DNA of 64,000 nucleotides from Theobroma cacao (lineage: Eukaryota > Streptophyta > Magnoliopsida > Malvales > Malvaceae), in NCBI RefSeq assembly GCF_000208745.1, contig NC_030855.1, forward strand, positions 6,932,824 to 6,996,823. Direction: 5' to 3'. Below are positions 1-10,917 of this stretch, one piece after another. The notes below the pieces were generated by a model. It was not told the DNA's origin. It ran no database searches and saw only the letters and a program-made list of their open reading frames with translations. The first letter of the stretch is position 1. Every line of letters begins with the position of its first letter. A program made the position numbers and the translations under genes.

Positions 1-577
1 TTTAAACTCTATTTTTACAAAATCTCCTAGGCCTTTAACACTAATCTAAAATTCTCTACCACTTAGGAAAACATTCAGCCCATCTTCTATATATTCCTCC
101 GGATTAACTAATTCCATTCTATCCACTACAATGCTAGAGTAAAACTCTTTTACTAGTGAGGGGCCAAACATTCTATCCCCAAAGGTGCTCAGATTCTTCA
201 ATTTCAATTCATCAAAAATATCACTCTAAATCTTTCTTTACTGCAAGTGCTTCATTAAAGCTAAGCCAATCAAAGAATTTTTCACATGAAACTATTGCAT
301 TCACTATTTTCTTAAATCTATCAGCATGTAACTTATTTCTAAATCGAAAGGTGGAACTAGTATCTTTTCCTCGTGAGAGTCCTGTAGCAACTGTTCTTTT
401 CTCTAATTGTACTTTTCTTTTTACTTTCTCTCTTTTTCTCCACTGAAGGATTTTGAGTTTTCCTTTTTTCTTTGAAAGAAAAGATAGGGGATCATCACCC
501 TTTCTTTTCCTTTTTCCTTTATCAGCAATCTTGTGCGTGAGAGAGGTTTTAGCCATGTGATTTCTAAGGGAGTGCAC
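1..577 (-). pseudogene. Plant retrotransposon-associated ORF after RNase H (envelope-position ORF), broken
   Basis: An open frame of 118 residues starts at 577. It has a basic Lys/Arg-rich N-terminus followed by a stretch resembling the 'putative plant transposon protein' domain often found beside plant retrotransposons (RFKKIVNAIVSCEKFFDW). The similarity continues in another frame below 221 (LKLKNLSTFGDRMFGPSLV, then EFYSSIVVDRMELVNPEEYI), so one frameshift separates the halves, and a stop follows near 60. The position after RNase H matches the extra ORF of some Sireviruses. I cannot see signal-peptide or fusion features, so no envelope function is claimed. The domain name rests on pattern memory, not on a search. 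Confidence 0.55.
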
Positions 578-1092
578 TTAGGTTTTATTGGGTTTCAGAG
601 TGATAGAGAAAAATTGGAAGTTTTTAGGACTTTGATTTTTTGGAAAATGGTTTTCTTAGTACTTAGAAAGTCTTTAAGAAGAGTTTAATAGCTAATTACC
701 CCACGTTTTGAGTGGGTGGTTTCTCGTACCACTGGCCCAATTTTTTTTTTCAAATTTTCGTGCACGATAATTTTTCACTAGTAGCAGTGCTTCAATCAAT
801 TAGATATGTCTTAACTAATTACTGTGTCTTTGACTTAAAACTTTTCAGGGTATCTAACTTTCATTAACTTAGTATAAAATCTTTTAACTAATTAAGAATT
901 CATTGACTTATATTAGCTAACTTAAGACAGAGATTCTTAATTGATTAAAGGAGTCCCAACTAATTAATACGACTCTTATTTCTTTTCTAAAGTCCCTTTA
1001 ACTAATCAAACCATTTCCTAATCAATTACATCAAAGAATGAACATAATCATCATGCAATATATCTTCAAAGACATGATCAATTTAGTGCAGT
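578..1092 (-). repeat. Spacer with array of TTAAC-YRR-TTAA palindromes
   Basis: No coding potential. At least six variants of a TTAACTAATTAA-like palindrome occur at about 792-805, 810-823, 882-898, 936-950, 957-969 and 1019-1031. The same motif family fills the U3 part of the 5' LTR at 8079-8625, so this stretch is either the start of a diverged 3' LTR or an internal copy of the array placed before the last ORF. Confidence 0.6.
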
Positions 1093-1865
1093 TTAGACTT
1101 CATTAGCATCAATCACTTTTGAATCCCTCCTTATTCTACAGAATTGTTCTTCACTTAATAGTTTAGTGAAAATATCAACTAATTGATGCAAGGTGTCTAC
1201 AAAATCTACTTCAGTATCTTCTTTAAGCACATGATCTCTAACCAAATGATGTCTAATTTCTATGTGTTTTGTTCTATAGTGTTGAACAAGATTTTTAGAG
1301 ATATTTTTGGCACTCATATTGTCACAATATATGGGAACTTTATGCATAGCCATTTCAAAATCATTTAGTTATTGCCTAATCCATAGTATTTGTGCACAAT
1401 AACTACCTAGTGAGATGTATTCAGCTTCAACAGTTGACAAAACAACAGAATTTTGTTCTTGCAAAACCAAGACACAAACATGTTTTTAATGAATTGACAA
1501 GTACCATTAGTGCTTTTCTGGTTAATTTTGCTATTAGCAAAATCAGCATCGGAATTGCCAAAAAGATTAAAAGATGAACCTTTTAGATACCATAAACCTA
1601 AACCTTGGGTATCCAAGAGATATCTAAAAATCTTTTTCATTGCAATCAAATGTGATTTCTTGGGACATGATTGGAATCTTGCACATAAGCAAACACTAAA
1701 TAAGATATCAGGTCTACTTGCAGTTAGATAAAGAAGTGAACCAATCATACCTCTATAGAGCTTTTGATCCATATCTTTTCCTTTATCATCTTCGTCAAGC
1801 GTTGTTGAAGGACTCATAAGAGTTCCAATTGATTTCATATTCATCCCACCAAATTTCTTTAGCAT
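1093..1865 (-). pseudogene. Copia RNase H and RT C-terminus
   Basis: Two overlapping minus-strand frames encode the end of a copia polyprotein. The first (1865-1407) holds the RT-RNase H linker with YRGMIGSLLYLTASRPDI, typical of copia, and the region around NSDADFANSK. The second (1353-1093) holds CDNMSAKNISKNLVQHYRTKHIEIRHHLVRD, split here into its recognisable parts CDNMSAKNISKN and RTKHIEIRHHLVRD, followed by the usual DIFTKLL tail. A frameshift near 1400 separates the two. The upstream end at 1865 continues as codons to 1901, where the inserted LTR-like element begins. Confidence 0.85.
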
Positions 1866-1901
1866 TTTTTTGGTATATTTTTCTTGGTTGATGAATATTC
1901 C

Positions 1902-3322
1902 TGTCAGTTAAAATTCTATTACACAAATATACGTATCGAATAGATAGTATATAAGTAAGCAGAATATTGATCCCACAGAGAATTAATCTAAAATTTTACT
2001 AAATACTAAAATTAAAACAAATTAATCTTATCCAAACATTCAAAATTAATTGATTAACTATAACCAATTAACTAAAATTTAAACCAACAAGAAAAATCAA
2101 AATAATAGCTTGAGTAAATATCAAATCAATCAAGCCTAGGATTACAATATCCCTCACACTTCATCTAAATCTTACCACTTTTCCTTAACTTATTTCAATG
2201 GGTTGAATTCCTAACCTAGAGTTCTAAATTATTTATAAGGGTCTCCCGACTCATCTTATAAAAATATATACTTTAACCAAAACACTATATTCCTATGTGA
2301 ATTGAAATTAAAATAGGCTCATTAAGTTCAGGCTCTAATCTGACTACATATGGCCTATAGGTATATCCCTATCCTATACGCAAATCAATTAATATGATCA
2401 TATGCTATCGCAATTTTAGTCTACTCTAAACACCCTTTCCCAAGTTTGTTTAGGTTCCTAAATCAATTTAATTGGTGGCCAAGCAATTAAAAGCATTAAG
2501 AATAAATTGAAATAAATAATTCAAATCCCATTAAAGATAAATAAGAAAGAGATTAAAAATTTAGATTACATGTGAGTTCAATTGCAATCCTAAAAAAAGA
2601 AAATTAGTTACTCATAATCGCAAAAACAAATAACATTGTATATAATTCAACCATTGAGAGTAACAAGAAAAATAAAAGCCAAGGAAGAAAACAAAACAAA
2701 TATTTGTTGCCTTGATCTCCAACTTTTAGCCTCAACTTCTAGCTTCTTAAATCTCCAAAAGTTGTCTACTTTAAAGTTCTTAAAATTTCCTATTTATACT
2801 AATATATTTAACCTATAGTTTCTTAAGTTGACCTATGGTTTAATTGGGCTTAAAAGTGTAATGAGAGACCCAAAAAATAAATTGTCAGTCTTTACAAATT
2901 TCCATTCCCATCACAGTACATCCAGCCATTTTCCAATTTGATTTTCTCTATCTTCAAAGTATAACTGGGTAAAGTTGTAGCTCTATCTTTTAGCTTTCCA
3001 ATGATTCAAGAATTGGATTATTTGAAGTTTTGTAGCACAAGTTATTACCAAAATACCAAAGTATATGTAAACAGATTTCTAGGTCTTTCAACTCAATACT
3101 TTTCAAAATTAAGCCCAATTCCTTTAGTTTTTGCGCAAAATATAAAAACTAATAAATAATAACCAAATTAAAAGAAATAACATAAAATTAAAATGACTCA
3201 CTTAAAAATAAACTAATTATAAAAATAACTAAAAATAAGTAAATTATAATTGAAAATTTAGGACTTAGTTAATATTTCATAACAAAATTGGACTAAAATA
3301 ATTCTATAAAATAGAATTATCA
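1902..3322. mobile_element. 1421-bp solo-LTR-like insertion inside the Sirevirus RT
   Basis: The insertion starts TGTCAGTTAAAATTC and ends AGAATTATCA, and is flanked by the exact direct repeat ATTCC (1897-1901 and 3323-3327). Removing it together with one ATTCC brings the Sirevirus RT codons on either side back into register. TG...CA ends with a 5-bp duplication are the hallmark of LTR retroelements, and the absence of gag-pol makes a solo LTR the simplest reading. The phrase gatcccacagag near 1970 recurs in many plant LTRs as far as I recall. Lineage and strand cannot be read from the sequence. Confidence 0.8.
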
Positions 3323-4330
3323 ATTCCATCCTCACATTACTTAATTTGTAGACCAAGGAAGAACTTAGCTCTCCCATCATGCTTATTTCAAATTCTCCTT
3401 GCATTTCTTTAGTAAAATTCTCACATAATCTTTCATTAGTAGCACCAAACACAATATCATCAACATATATTTGGACTACAATCAAACCAGTTTTATTTTC
3501 CTTAATGAACAAAGTATTATTTACATTCTCTCTACAATATGATTTTTCAATTAAAATTTTAGAAAATCTTTCATACAAAGCTCTAAAAGCTTGTTTCAAT
3601 CCATAAAAAGCTTTATGTAATTTATACACTTGATCAATTTTATCAAAGACCTCAAAACCATGGAGTTGTTCAACATATACTTCTTCTTGTATGAAGCAAT
3701 TAAGAAATGCACTTTTAACATCCATTTGAAATAATTTAAAGTTCATAAAGCATGCATAGTCAAGTAAAAGTCTAATAACTTCTAATCTAGTTATTGGGGC
3801 AAAGGTTTCATCATAATCAATACCTTTTTCTTGATTGTACCCTTTAGCAACTAACCTTGCCTTGTTTCTTACCACATTTCCTAATTCATCCATCTTATTT
3901 TTGAACACCCATTTTGTACCAAAACATAGGTGGTTTGTTGGCCTTGGAACTAGGTCCAAACCTTGTTCCTTTCGAATTGGCCCAGCTTTTCTTGCATAGT
4001 TATCATCCAACTCTCTTCTTTTTCAGCTTCCTTAAAGTTCTTTGGTTCCACTTGTGTTTTGAATGCTAGATACTCACAAGCCTTTCTTAACCCCCTTCTG
4101 GTTTTGACACCTTTCAAAGATCACCAATGATTACTTCTTGAGGATGATTCCTTATAAATCTCCAACTTTTAGGAAGATCGTTGTGTTATTCTTTAGTTCT
4201 TTGCAAGTCTTCTAATGGTGGTTCTTCATTATCTTTCTCCTTTGAGCTCTCTTCATCATTTTCTTTGTCATCCAAGCTCATCTTCTCCATTTTCTTCTCA
4301 ATGTAATCTGCATTATCATCATCAAACACT
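3323..4330 (-). pseudogene. Copia reverse transcriptase (N-terminal and catalytic part)
   Basis: The minus-strand frame from 4010 contains FGTKWVFKNKMDELGN, ARLVAKGYNQEKGIDYDETF, the active-site stretch QMDVKSAFLN and the catalytic YVDDI box (about 3460). These are consecutive blocks of a Ty1/copia RT. The frame degrades near 3345 at a TAA and is then cut by the LTR-like insertion at 3322, so the last codons of the open frame (3258-3322) belong to the insertion. The stretch 4011-4330 is the degenerate integrase-RT linker, acidic and with no clean frame. Confidence 0.9.
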
Positions 4331-4338
4331 ATCTTCCT

Positions 4339-5283
4339 TTATGCAACATTAGTCTCATCAAAAATAATATGAATTGACTCTTCTATAACTAGAGTTCTAT
4401 TGTTAAGTACTCTATATGCTTTAAAGTTCAATTCATAACCTAAGAAAATTGCCTCATCACTCTTAGCATCAAACTTTTCCAATGTGTGTTTTCCATTATT
4501 CAAAACAAAGCATTTGCATCCAAAACTCCTTAAGTGAGAAATCTTTGGTTTTCTTCCTTTGTAAAGCTCATAAAGGGTTTTAAAAATCATGACTTTAATA
4601 GAAACTCTATTCAGAATGTAAGTTGTAGTGTTCACAGCTTCAGTTTAAAAATATCTTGGGAAGTTGTTTTCACAAAGCATTGTCATAGTCATTCTTTTAA
4701 AGCCCTATTCTTTCTTTCAACAACTCCATTTTGTTGTAGAGTTCAAGGAGCAGAAAAATTATGATCAAAACCATTTTCATTGTAAAATATTTCAAAATTG
4801 TCACTTTTAAATTTACCACCACGATCACTCTTAACATTAACAATGGTAAGGCACTTTTCATTTTGAACTCTTTCATAATGTTTAACAAAGGTTGGCAATG
4901 CGTCATCTTTATGAGCAAGAAAATATACCCATGTATATCTAGAGTAATCATCCACAATAACAAACTCATATGACTTACCTCCTAAACTAGCAATAGTAAC
5001 TAGTCCAAGCAAGTCAACATGTAATAGTTCAAGTGCCTTAGAAGTTGATATGACTTTCTTAGATTTAAATGAACTTATAACTTGTTTCTTAAATTGGCAT
5101 GCATCACAAACCTTGTTATTTTCGAATGATATCTTTGGCAGTCCAACGACTAAGTCTTTTCTTAAGAGTTTTGATATGGTGTGCATACTAGTATGTCCTA
5201 GTCTTCTATGCCACAACCAACTATCACATACATCATTGGCAATAAGACAAGATTCACTAGACTCAATTTCATCAAGAAAATAA
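4339..5283 (-). pseudogene. Copia integrase (GAG-pre-integrase and core)
   Basis: The frame from 5216 begins MWHRRLGHTSMHTISKL and has CDACQFKKQ, giving the H-H-C-C zinc-binding GAG-pre-integrase motif. The integrase core follows with ELLHVDLLG (first catalytic Asp) and VKSDRGGKF (second Asp). The core continues in another frame near 4740-4697 with QQNGVVERKNR (catalytic Glu region), then in the 4635-4339 frame (NTTTYILNRVSIK, LRSFGCKCFVLN). At least two frameshifts break the gene. Confidence 0.9.
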
Positions 5284-5418
5284 CATACATATTCTTAATT
5301 CTTTTGCCAATGAATGCTATTTTGTTAGTGTTAACATCAATCACTTGACATCCATGGGAATTAAAGCATACTCTAAAACCTCTATCACAGAGTTAACTAA
5401 TGCTTAGCAAATTATGTT

Positions 5419-5700
5419 TTAAACCTTTAACAAATAAAACATGCTTGATTTGGTGTTGAGATGTGTTACCAATGGTTCCAATTCATTGGATAATACCTTT
5501 AGAGTCATCACTAAAGTAAACACGACCACTTTTGTTTCTATCAAGTTTAGCAAACAAGTTCTCATTGCTGGTCCTGTGTCTTGAGCAATTACTGTCCAAG
5601 TACCAACGTTGCTTTTCCTTTGGTTGAGCTTAAAAGCATTGATCGTTTTGTCCTTGCTCAACCTACAAGGCAGATTTTCAATTTTTCTTTAAAGGTACCT
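5419..5700 (-). pseudogene. Copia aspartic protease region, active site altered
   Basis: In one minus frame near 5600 a degraded protease active-site block is visible (WYLDSNCSRH, where copia proteases normally have Gly after Ser), followed by a stretch resembling the copia consensus. The rest is shifted between frames. The altered glycine position and the stops make the protease inactive. Confidence 0.6.
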
Positions 5701-7210
5701 ATACTTTGATGGGTCATTGAGGGTTAGCAATCACACGGGATCCCTTAAGAACCCGAACCAACTTGGTTCTAGGGAGATTTCTATCATTATGATAACAATC
5801 ATAGGACATATGAACTTTCTTACCACATACATAATAATGACATGAGAAGACATTCATTTTCTTTCCAAGGTTGCTATTTCTTTCAGTCTTTTTCTTTATT
5901 TTTTTAAGTTTAGTTTTGATTTTTCTTCTATTTCGACCTTAAGTGCAATATTTTTATCAACAGCTCTTTGTAATTCTAAATTTTTGCTTTCCAATTCTAA
6001 CTTCAAGAATTCAAAATCAGTTTTGAACTATACAAATTCAATTTGAAGCATATTCCTTTCATCAAAAACAGAGTTATACTTATGCTTAAATTTTTCTAAT
6101 TCTTTATTCAATGCTACAGCTTTTTTTTTCATAGTTTTAAATTTTAAAGCAAGTTTTTCAAATTTAGTATATAGGTAATCATATTCATCTTGTAAGTCAT
6201 TACAAGAAATATCACAAGAATTAGATGTTACCTCAAATTCTTCTTCTCTTTCCATCAAGCAAAAATTTACTCTTTTTTTCAATTTTTCTTTTGTTTCTTC
6301 TGAGCTTGAGGAGTCACTATCGAACCATATTGCTACCACCATTGCTTTATTTTGTTTCTTCATCATTTTTGAAGATTTTCCTTTAGCATTAAACATTCAG
6401 ATCTAAAATGTCCTAGTTTCTTACATTCAAAGCAATTAATCTCATCATTTTTGTTGAAATCACCCTTGTGCTTATTTTTCCAAGAGAAACCTTGGTCTTT
6501 CATGTAATTTTTCCTCCTAAATCTTCTTCCTTTTTGTCCCATCAGCTTTCTAAACCTTCTAGCCATCATTCTTAATTCTTCAGTATCATCACTTGACAAT
6601 TCTTCAAGTTCTTCCTTAAGTGTACAAATATTGAGTGCAAGATTTTTCTTTTTCTCTTTGGTTTTTTCTTCCTTTTCTTCTTCTTCTTTCATTTCAAGTT
6701 CATGTGATGAGTGAGTTACAAATTCATCAAGTATGACCAAATTGAGATCTCTAGCCTCTCAAATGGTAGTGACTTTGGGTTTTCAGCTATTTATGAGGCA
6801 TCTAAGTAATCTTTTTACTAACTTATATTCAGGGATGGTTTTTCCAAGTTGATTTAGCTTGTTTGTAATATTGGTAAACTTATCGAACATGATAGAGATA
6901 TCTTCACTCGGTTCCATTTTGAATATTTCATAATTATAGGTGAGTAAGGTAATTTTGAACTTCTTTACTTTTGAAGCCCGTTCATGAAAAACTTTAAGTT
7001 TTTCCCAAATCTCTTTGGTTGTAGTACAGCTAGAGATTTTGTTGAATTCCATAGGGGTTAGTGCACAATGAAAGGTGTTGATAGCTTTAAAATTACTTTA
7101 GACCTTTTCAACTTTAGCTTCAGTCCACTCAACTCTTGGCTTAGGCATTCTCTCACCTGTGACAAAACTAGGTGAGGTGGAAACATAGGATCCTTCCATG
7201 ATTACATCCC
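5700..7210 (-). pseudogene. Sirevirus gag, three broken frames
   Basis: From 7052 downward the sequence gives the gag core (TTKEIWEKLKVFHERASKVK, then EDISIMFDKFTNITNKLNQLG). The frame at 6740-6363 has the acidic-basic linker and a CCHC zinc knuckle, CFECKKLGHFRSEC. The frame at 6396-6028 has a Ser/Asp/Glu-rich stretch (WFDSDSSSSEE) and a coiled-coil segment. A long coiled-coil gag extension after the knuckle is usual in Sireviruses. Frameshifts near 6760 and 6380 and a stop near 6030 break it. Confidence 0.8.
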
Positions 7211-7373
7211 ACATTTCATAATCAAAGGCTCTAATATATATAGACATATTAATGCTCCTATAAGCATAATTTGATCTATCAAATAGAGAATGTCTATTTT
7301 TGGATTGACCCTTAGCAACAACAGACTTTTATGGATCTCCCCGAAGGATGTTAGGCTTTAAATTGAGGATTTA

Positions 7374-7385
7374 GCTCTGATAGCA
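7374..7385 (-). other. Primer-binding site, initiator tRNA-Met type
   Basis: On the minus strand TGCTATCAGAGC lies two bases after the LTR 3' end at 7388. It differs by one base from the common plant copia primer site TGGTATCAGAGC, complementary to initiator tRNA-Met. It fixes the LTR boundary and the element's orientation. Confidence 0.8.
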
Positions 7386-7930
7386 CTTGTTGGTCCCGTT
7401 AAATTGATAGAAAGGGAGGTGAATAGCACTAAAAATTTTAAGATCAGCCCTTTTTGAATTGTAGAACTTTTAATAATTTGAAGGGAGAAAGATTTAAAGC
7501 TTGTAGTAGCTAAAAGACAAGAAGTAAGGAAGGGTAGAGAGAAGTGGACAATGCAAGAGTATTTATAGTGGTTCGGTCCCCTTAACCTGCATCCACTACC
7601 TTGATCTCTCAATCAAGGATTTTCAACCCAACTTCACCATACTAATGAAATTAATAGCTTCCACCAATTTTTTATAAGGTGAATTTCTAACTTAAGCTTT
7701 GATCCCTTACAATGACTTTTAAAGTGCTTCCCACGCTCTAAATTTCCAAGAAAAAGAAGAAAAAGAGTACAACTAGAAGTTTTTACAAATCTGGAAAGAT
7801 TACAAGCAAGCTCAAACACTTTTTCTGGAATAAGAGTGAAGAATAAATGTTTTTAGTGAAGGATATTTGGCTTTTTGCTCAAAATGGCTCTTTTCTCATT
7901 CAATCTCTCTTCTTTCCCCGCTAGAGATTC

Positions 7931-7938
7931 CTTTTATA
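7931..7938 (-). promoter_or_regulatory. LTR TATA box
   Basis: TATAAAAG on the minus strand, about 820 bp into the LTR and upstream of gag. It is the likely Pol II promoter of the Sirevirus; the start site should lie near 7900. Confidence 0.6.
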
Positions 7939-8078
7939 CTTGGGGACACAAATTTTGCTATTCATGACAGATTCTAGCCGTTAAGGACAACTCTGATGCC
8001 ATTCTAGCCATTATTTTTATCTTTTAGTGTTTAAATTCAAATGAGAAGACAAAGTTTGGCTAATTGGTAATAAGTAAC

Positions 8079-8625
8079 TTTAACTAATTACAGATTCCCT
8101 ACCTTGTATTGTTTTGTTGTTGTGTACTCTATGTTAATCAATTATAAGAGACTCTAACCGATTAAGAGATCTTTGTCTTCAAGATTTTCTACTCAACAGA
8201 CTTCCTTTAGGTGGTTGACTCTCCCCTTAACTGATTAAAGCTTCACTTCCTTCAACCTTAACCGATTAACACAATCTCTAATCAATTAGAAAATTTTCTA
8301 AATTTGAATTTCTCCATTTTGGCTTCTTTCAATAGTTAGACTTATTTCAAATTTGAATTTTGGCACTTGAAGGTTCTTCAAGTCTTGTGCTCTAATCGAT
8401 TAACCCGATGCCTTAACCGATTAGCACACTTTTGTTTTCCTTTGTCCCCTTCTTAATTAGTTAAGCCTAGTGCTAACTAATTACTTAACTAATTAAGATT
8501 TTTCTGTTTTGCTTCAACTTGTCACCCAGTCATGCCTTAACTAGTTAAGGCTTCTTGTTAACCAGTTACAAAAGCTCTGTCTTCACTAATCCTTGTCATC
8601 TTTCTCACTCTGACTGATTAACCTA
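8079..8625. repeat. Palindrome array in U3 of the Sirevirus LTR
   Basis: About 14 variants of TTAAC-YRR-TTAA (for example CCTTAACTAGTTAAGG at 8535-8550, CTTAACTAATTAAG at 8484-8497 and CTTAACTGATTAAAG at 8226-8240) are spaced 10-60 bp apart, all upstream of the TATA box in the element's orientation. Repetitive palindromic motifs in the U3 are a described feature of Sireviruses; this window shows this family's own version. Confidence 0.8.
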
Positions 8626-8760
8626 TCTATTATATGATCTTGTCTTTAAACACTGATTTCATTGAGTGAATTAACTTTTTCTTGCACACTTATATAGTGA
8701 AGTTAGATATTAATGAATGAGGAATGTTTTGCTATCATAAAAAAATATATAGAGTCAACA

Positions 8761-10340
8761 AGTACTCATCTAAATCTTTTTACAAATTAGCCAAAAGTCA
8801 TTGTTCAGAAAATAGAGATTTGTGGAAGATAATTTGGGTTAAGATAGCCCCATATAAGGTGGAAGGATTTGCGTGACAAGTTATGTGGGAATGTGTGGCT
8901 GTGAAAAAGGAGTTAGTTAAAAGAAATTTAATAAACAAGGATCAAGCAATGTGCGTGATATGTAAAAAGGAAATTGAGTTTGTCCAACATTTATTTTTTA
9001 CATGTGAAGAGGTATGGAAAGTTTGGGGCATGTGGTTTTCGGAGTGGAACGTATGTTGGGTGATGCATGAAAATTCTAGAAAAGTTTTTTTTTTAGCATG
9101 GGATAAGCCTTGTTGCAATTATAAATCAAAGCTATGGTTCTTAGCCTTTTATGTAATCACTTGGTCTATATGGCTTTTCCATAATGAAATTGTGTTTAAT
9201 GGGAAGAAATGGGAAGTGGGGCAGTTATTTGATTTAATTAAATTACAATTAGCTTTATGGGGTAAGCTAAATGGCTAGAGATTAATGGAAAAGTGGAAGA
9301 TATACTTAGGTGTCCTTCATTTGTTTCATTGCCACGATAAGGGAGAGTACGAAGACAGAAGGTTGAATGGGAAGCGCCACAAGATGGGTGAATTAAATTT
9401 AATGTGGATGGAGTGACTTAAGGTAATCCGGGACCAACTGGAATAGGAGGGATTTTGGGAGATAAGGATGGTTATATTCTGTTAAAATTTTCGAAGGCTA
9501 TTGGAGCAGGAGATTCGTGTATAACGGAAATTCTAGCCATAAAGGAAGCTTTTCAAAGTTTCCTGGGACTCATGGGAAACCATGTAAATCTTTGGGTGGA
9601 AAGTGATTCGTTGAATGCAATGAGATAGATCCATAACCTTCGAGAAGCATCATGGAGATTCAGACAGTATTTTCTGCAAATAACGAATATGCAAAGGGAA
9701 GTAGTATGCTGGAAGATCACACATAAATAGGGAGGGGAATTGTGAGGCTGATATTTTAGCTAAGGAAGGTGTTTTAAGAGAGGTCGATTTCCTACAAGTG
9801 TTTGAGATAAATCAAGGTGTATGTATGATGGAGTTTGGTTTTACGCTAGTTGGTTAATAGGAAGAGTTTTACCTTGCAAAGGAATCCTAGTTTGATGGGG
9901 ATGTTGAGTGGGATAAGACTCTTGAAGTTGAATGAGATGGACACAGGAAGGAGTTTAGTCCATGTGGAATTCTTTCTGTAATAGTGTTGGACTTGTATGG
10001 ATTGGGTAAGGTATTAATGTGTCCAGGTGGTGTTATTTTGTATGGTTTAGGTGCATGGATCTTTGTTTGATACGTTTGGTCAGGAAAAAAAAAGTGCTCC
10101 TAGCTAAGGCTTTGCTATTTACCCCAACATCTATACTTTATGCAGAGGCGGAATGCTTCTTTATAATTGATTTACAATTCAAACATCCCACATTCGGATT
10201 ACATGAACTTAAGCGTTATCTTAGGTAGTTTTTATTTATTTCTTTTGTAATTATCTTTTCACTGTAATTTTAAAGACCAAGGTTTTTTATAACCTTGACA
10301 TTTAGCAATAAAAAATTGCGTAGTTATAAAAAAAATACTA
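8761..10340 (+). mobile_element. L1-type LINE, 3' portion (zf-RVT and RNase H domains), decayed
   Basis: Plus-strand codons from about 8820 read as the end of a plant LINE ORF2. The reverse-transcriptase zinc-binding domain (VKKELVKRNLINKDQ, MCVICKKEIEFVQHLFFTC, WSIWLFHNEIVFN) is open at 8883-9278. It is followed, after a stop, by an RNase H-like domain (IKFNVDGVT, GIGGILGDKDGYIL, VESDSLNAM, NCEADILAKEG) in the 9390-9800 region, interrupted by stops near 9400, 9420, 9630 and 9728. A 3' tail ends in aataaaaaattgcg and an A-run near 10330. No upstream RT is present: the copia LTR abuts at 8760. Confidence 0.8.
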
Positions 10341-10886
10341 TTACAGTTAAGGAGAAAAATAATGAAATTATTCAATGCAATTAAAATTTTTATTTATAAA
10401 TTGAATAAATCTTACTAATAATTATAATAAAAAATATTTCAATGATCATCATTTGATGAATACACTTTATAGGTTTTGAATATTTTACACAGTTGATGAA
10501 TATTGATAATTTTATAATATTAGGTAAAAAAGTGATGAGATAGAAAATTAATGAAAAATTTGAGTTTATTTTCATTACAAATATGTAGTTAAATGTTTTG
10601 GGAAACATAGTGCAAAATATTTTCTAACAAAATGATTCAAACAACAAAAAAATATTTTCGACAATTTATCCAAATAACAACAAACATTAAATTTTTCTAT
10701 AATATATTTTAAGCAAGAAAATAATTTTGACAAATTATTTTCTGATTATGAAACGGATCCAATTTACTCATTAAATCATAGTCCTGTATTATTATTTTAG
10801 CCGCTATAATTTCTTTCATTTTTTATATACTCTTTTCCATTCCATAAAAACATTAAAAATTTAAATATTTTAATTTAAATAATAAA

Positions 10887-10917
<31 letters not shown>

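Larger units (their letters stand above)
1..8760 (-). mobile_element. Sirevirus-type Ty1/copia retrotransposon, decayed, 3' end outside window
   Basis: On the minus strand the order is 5' LTR (8760-7388), primer-binding site (7385-7374), gag (about 7210-5700), protease, integrase, reverse transcriptase, RNase H (to 1093), a motif-rich spacer and a further ORF (577-1) before the window ends. The gag-protease-integrase-RT-RNase H order is diagnostic of copia. The tRNA-Met-type primer site, the long coiled-coil gag and the extra ORF after RNase H point to the Sirevirus lineage. Every ORF is broken by stops or frameshifts, so the element is not autonomous. The 3' LTR is not seen and should lie to the left. 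The 5' LTR meets LINE sequence at 8761, so the element may have inserted into that LINE; AGTAC (8761-8765) would be one target-site copy. Confidence 0.9.
7388..8760 (-). repeat. 5' LTR of the Sirevirus (1373 bp)
   Basis: Read on the minus strand the LTR begins TGTTGACTCTATA at 8760 and ends GGGACCAACA at 7388, immediately before the primer site. Its first 50 bases are recognisably homologous to the solo LTR at 60442-61653 (ATGATA, then AAA-CATTC, then CATT-ATT). A TATA box (TATAAAAG, 7938-7931) separates a U3 of about 820 bp from R-U5. The short ORFs inside it are not genes. Confidence 0.85.

Noticed and set aside
7560..7590. Possible tRNA arm (GGTTCGGTCCC)
   Set aside because: The stretch belongs to the Sirevirus LTR; no acceptor stem or anticodon loop can be built around it. 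No tRNA or rRNA gene was seen anywhere in the window.
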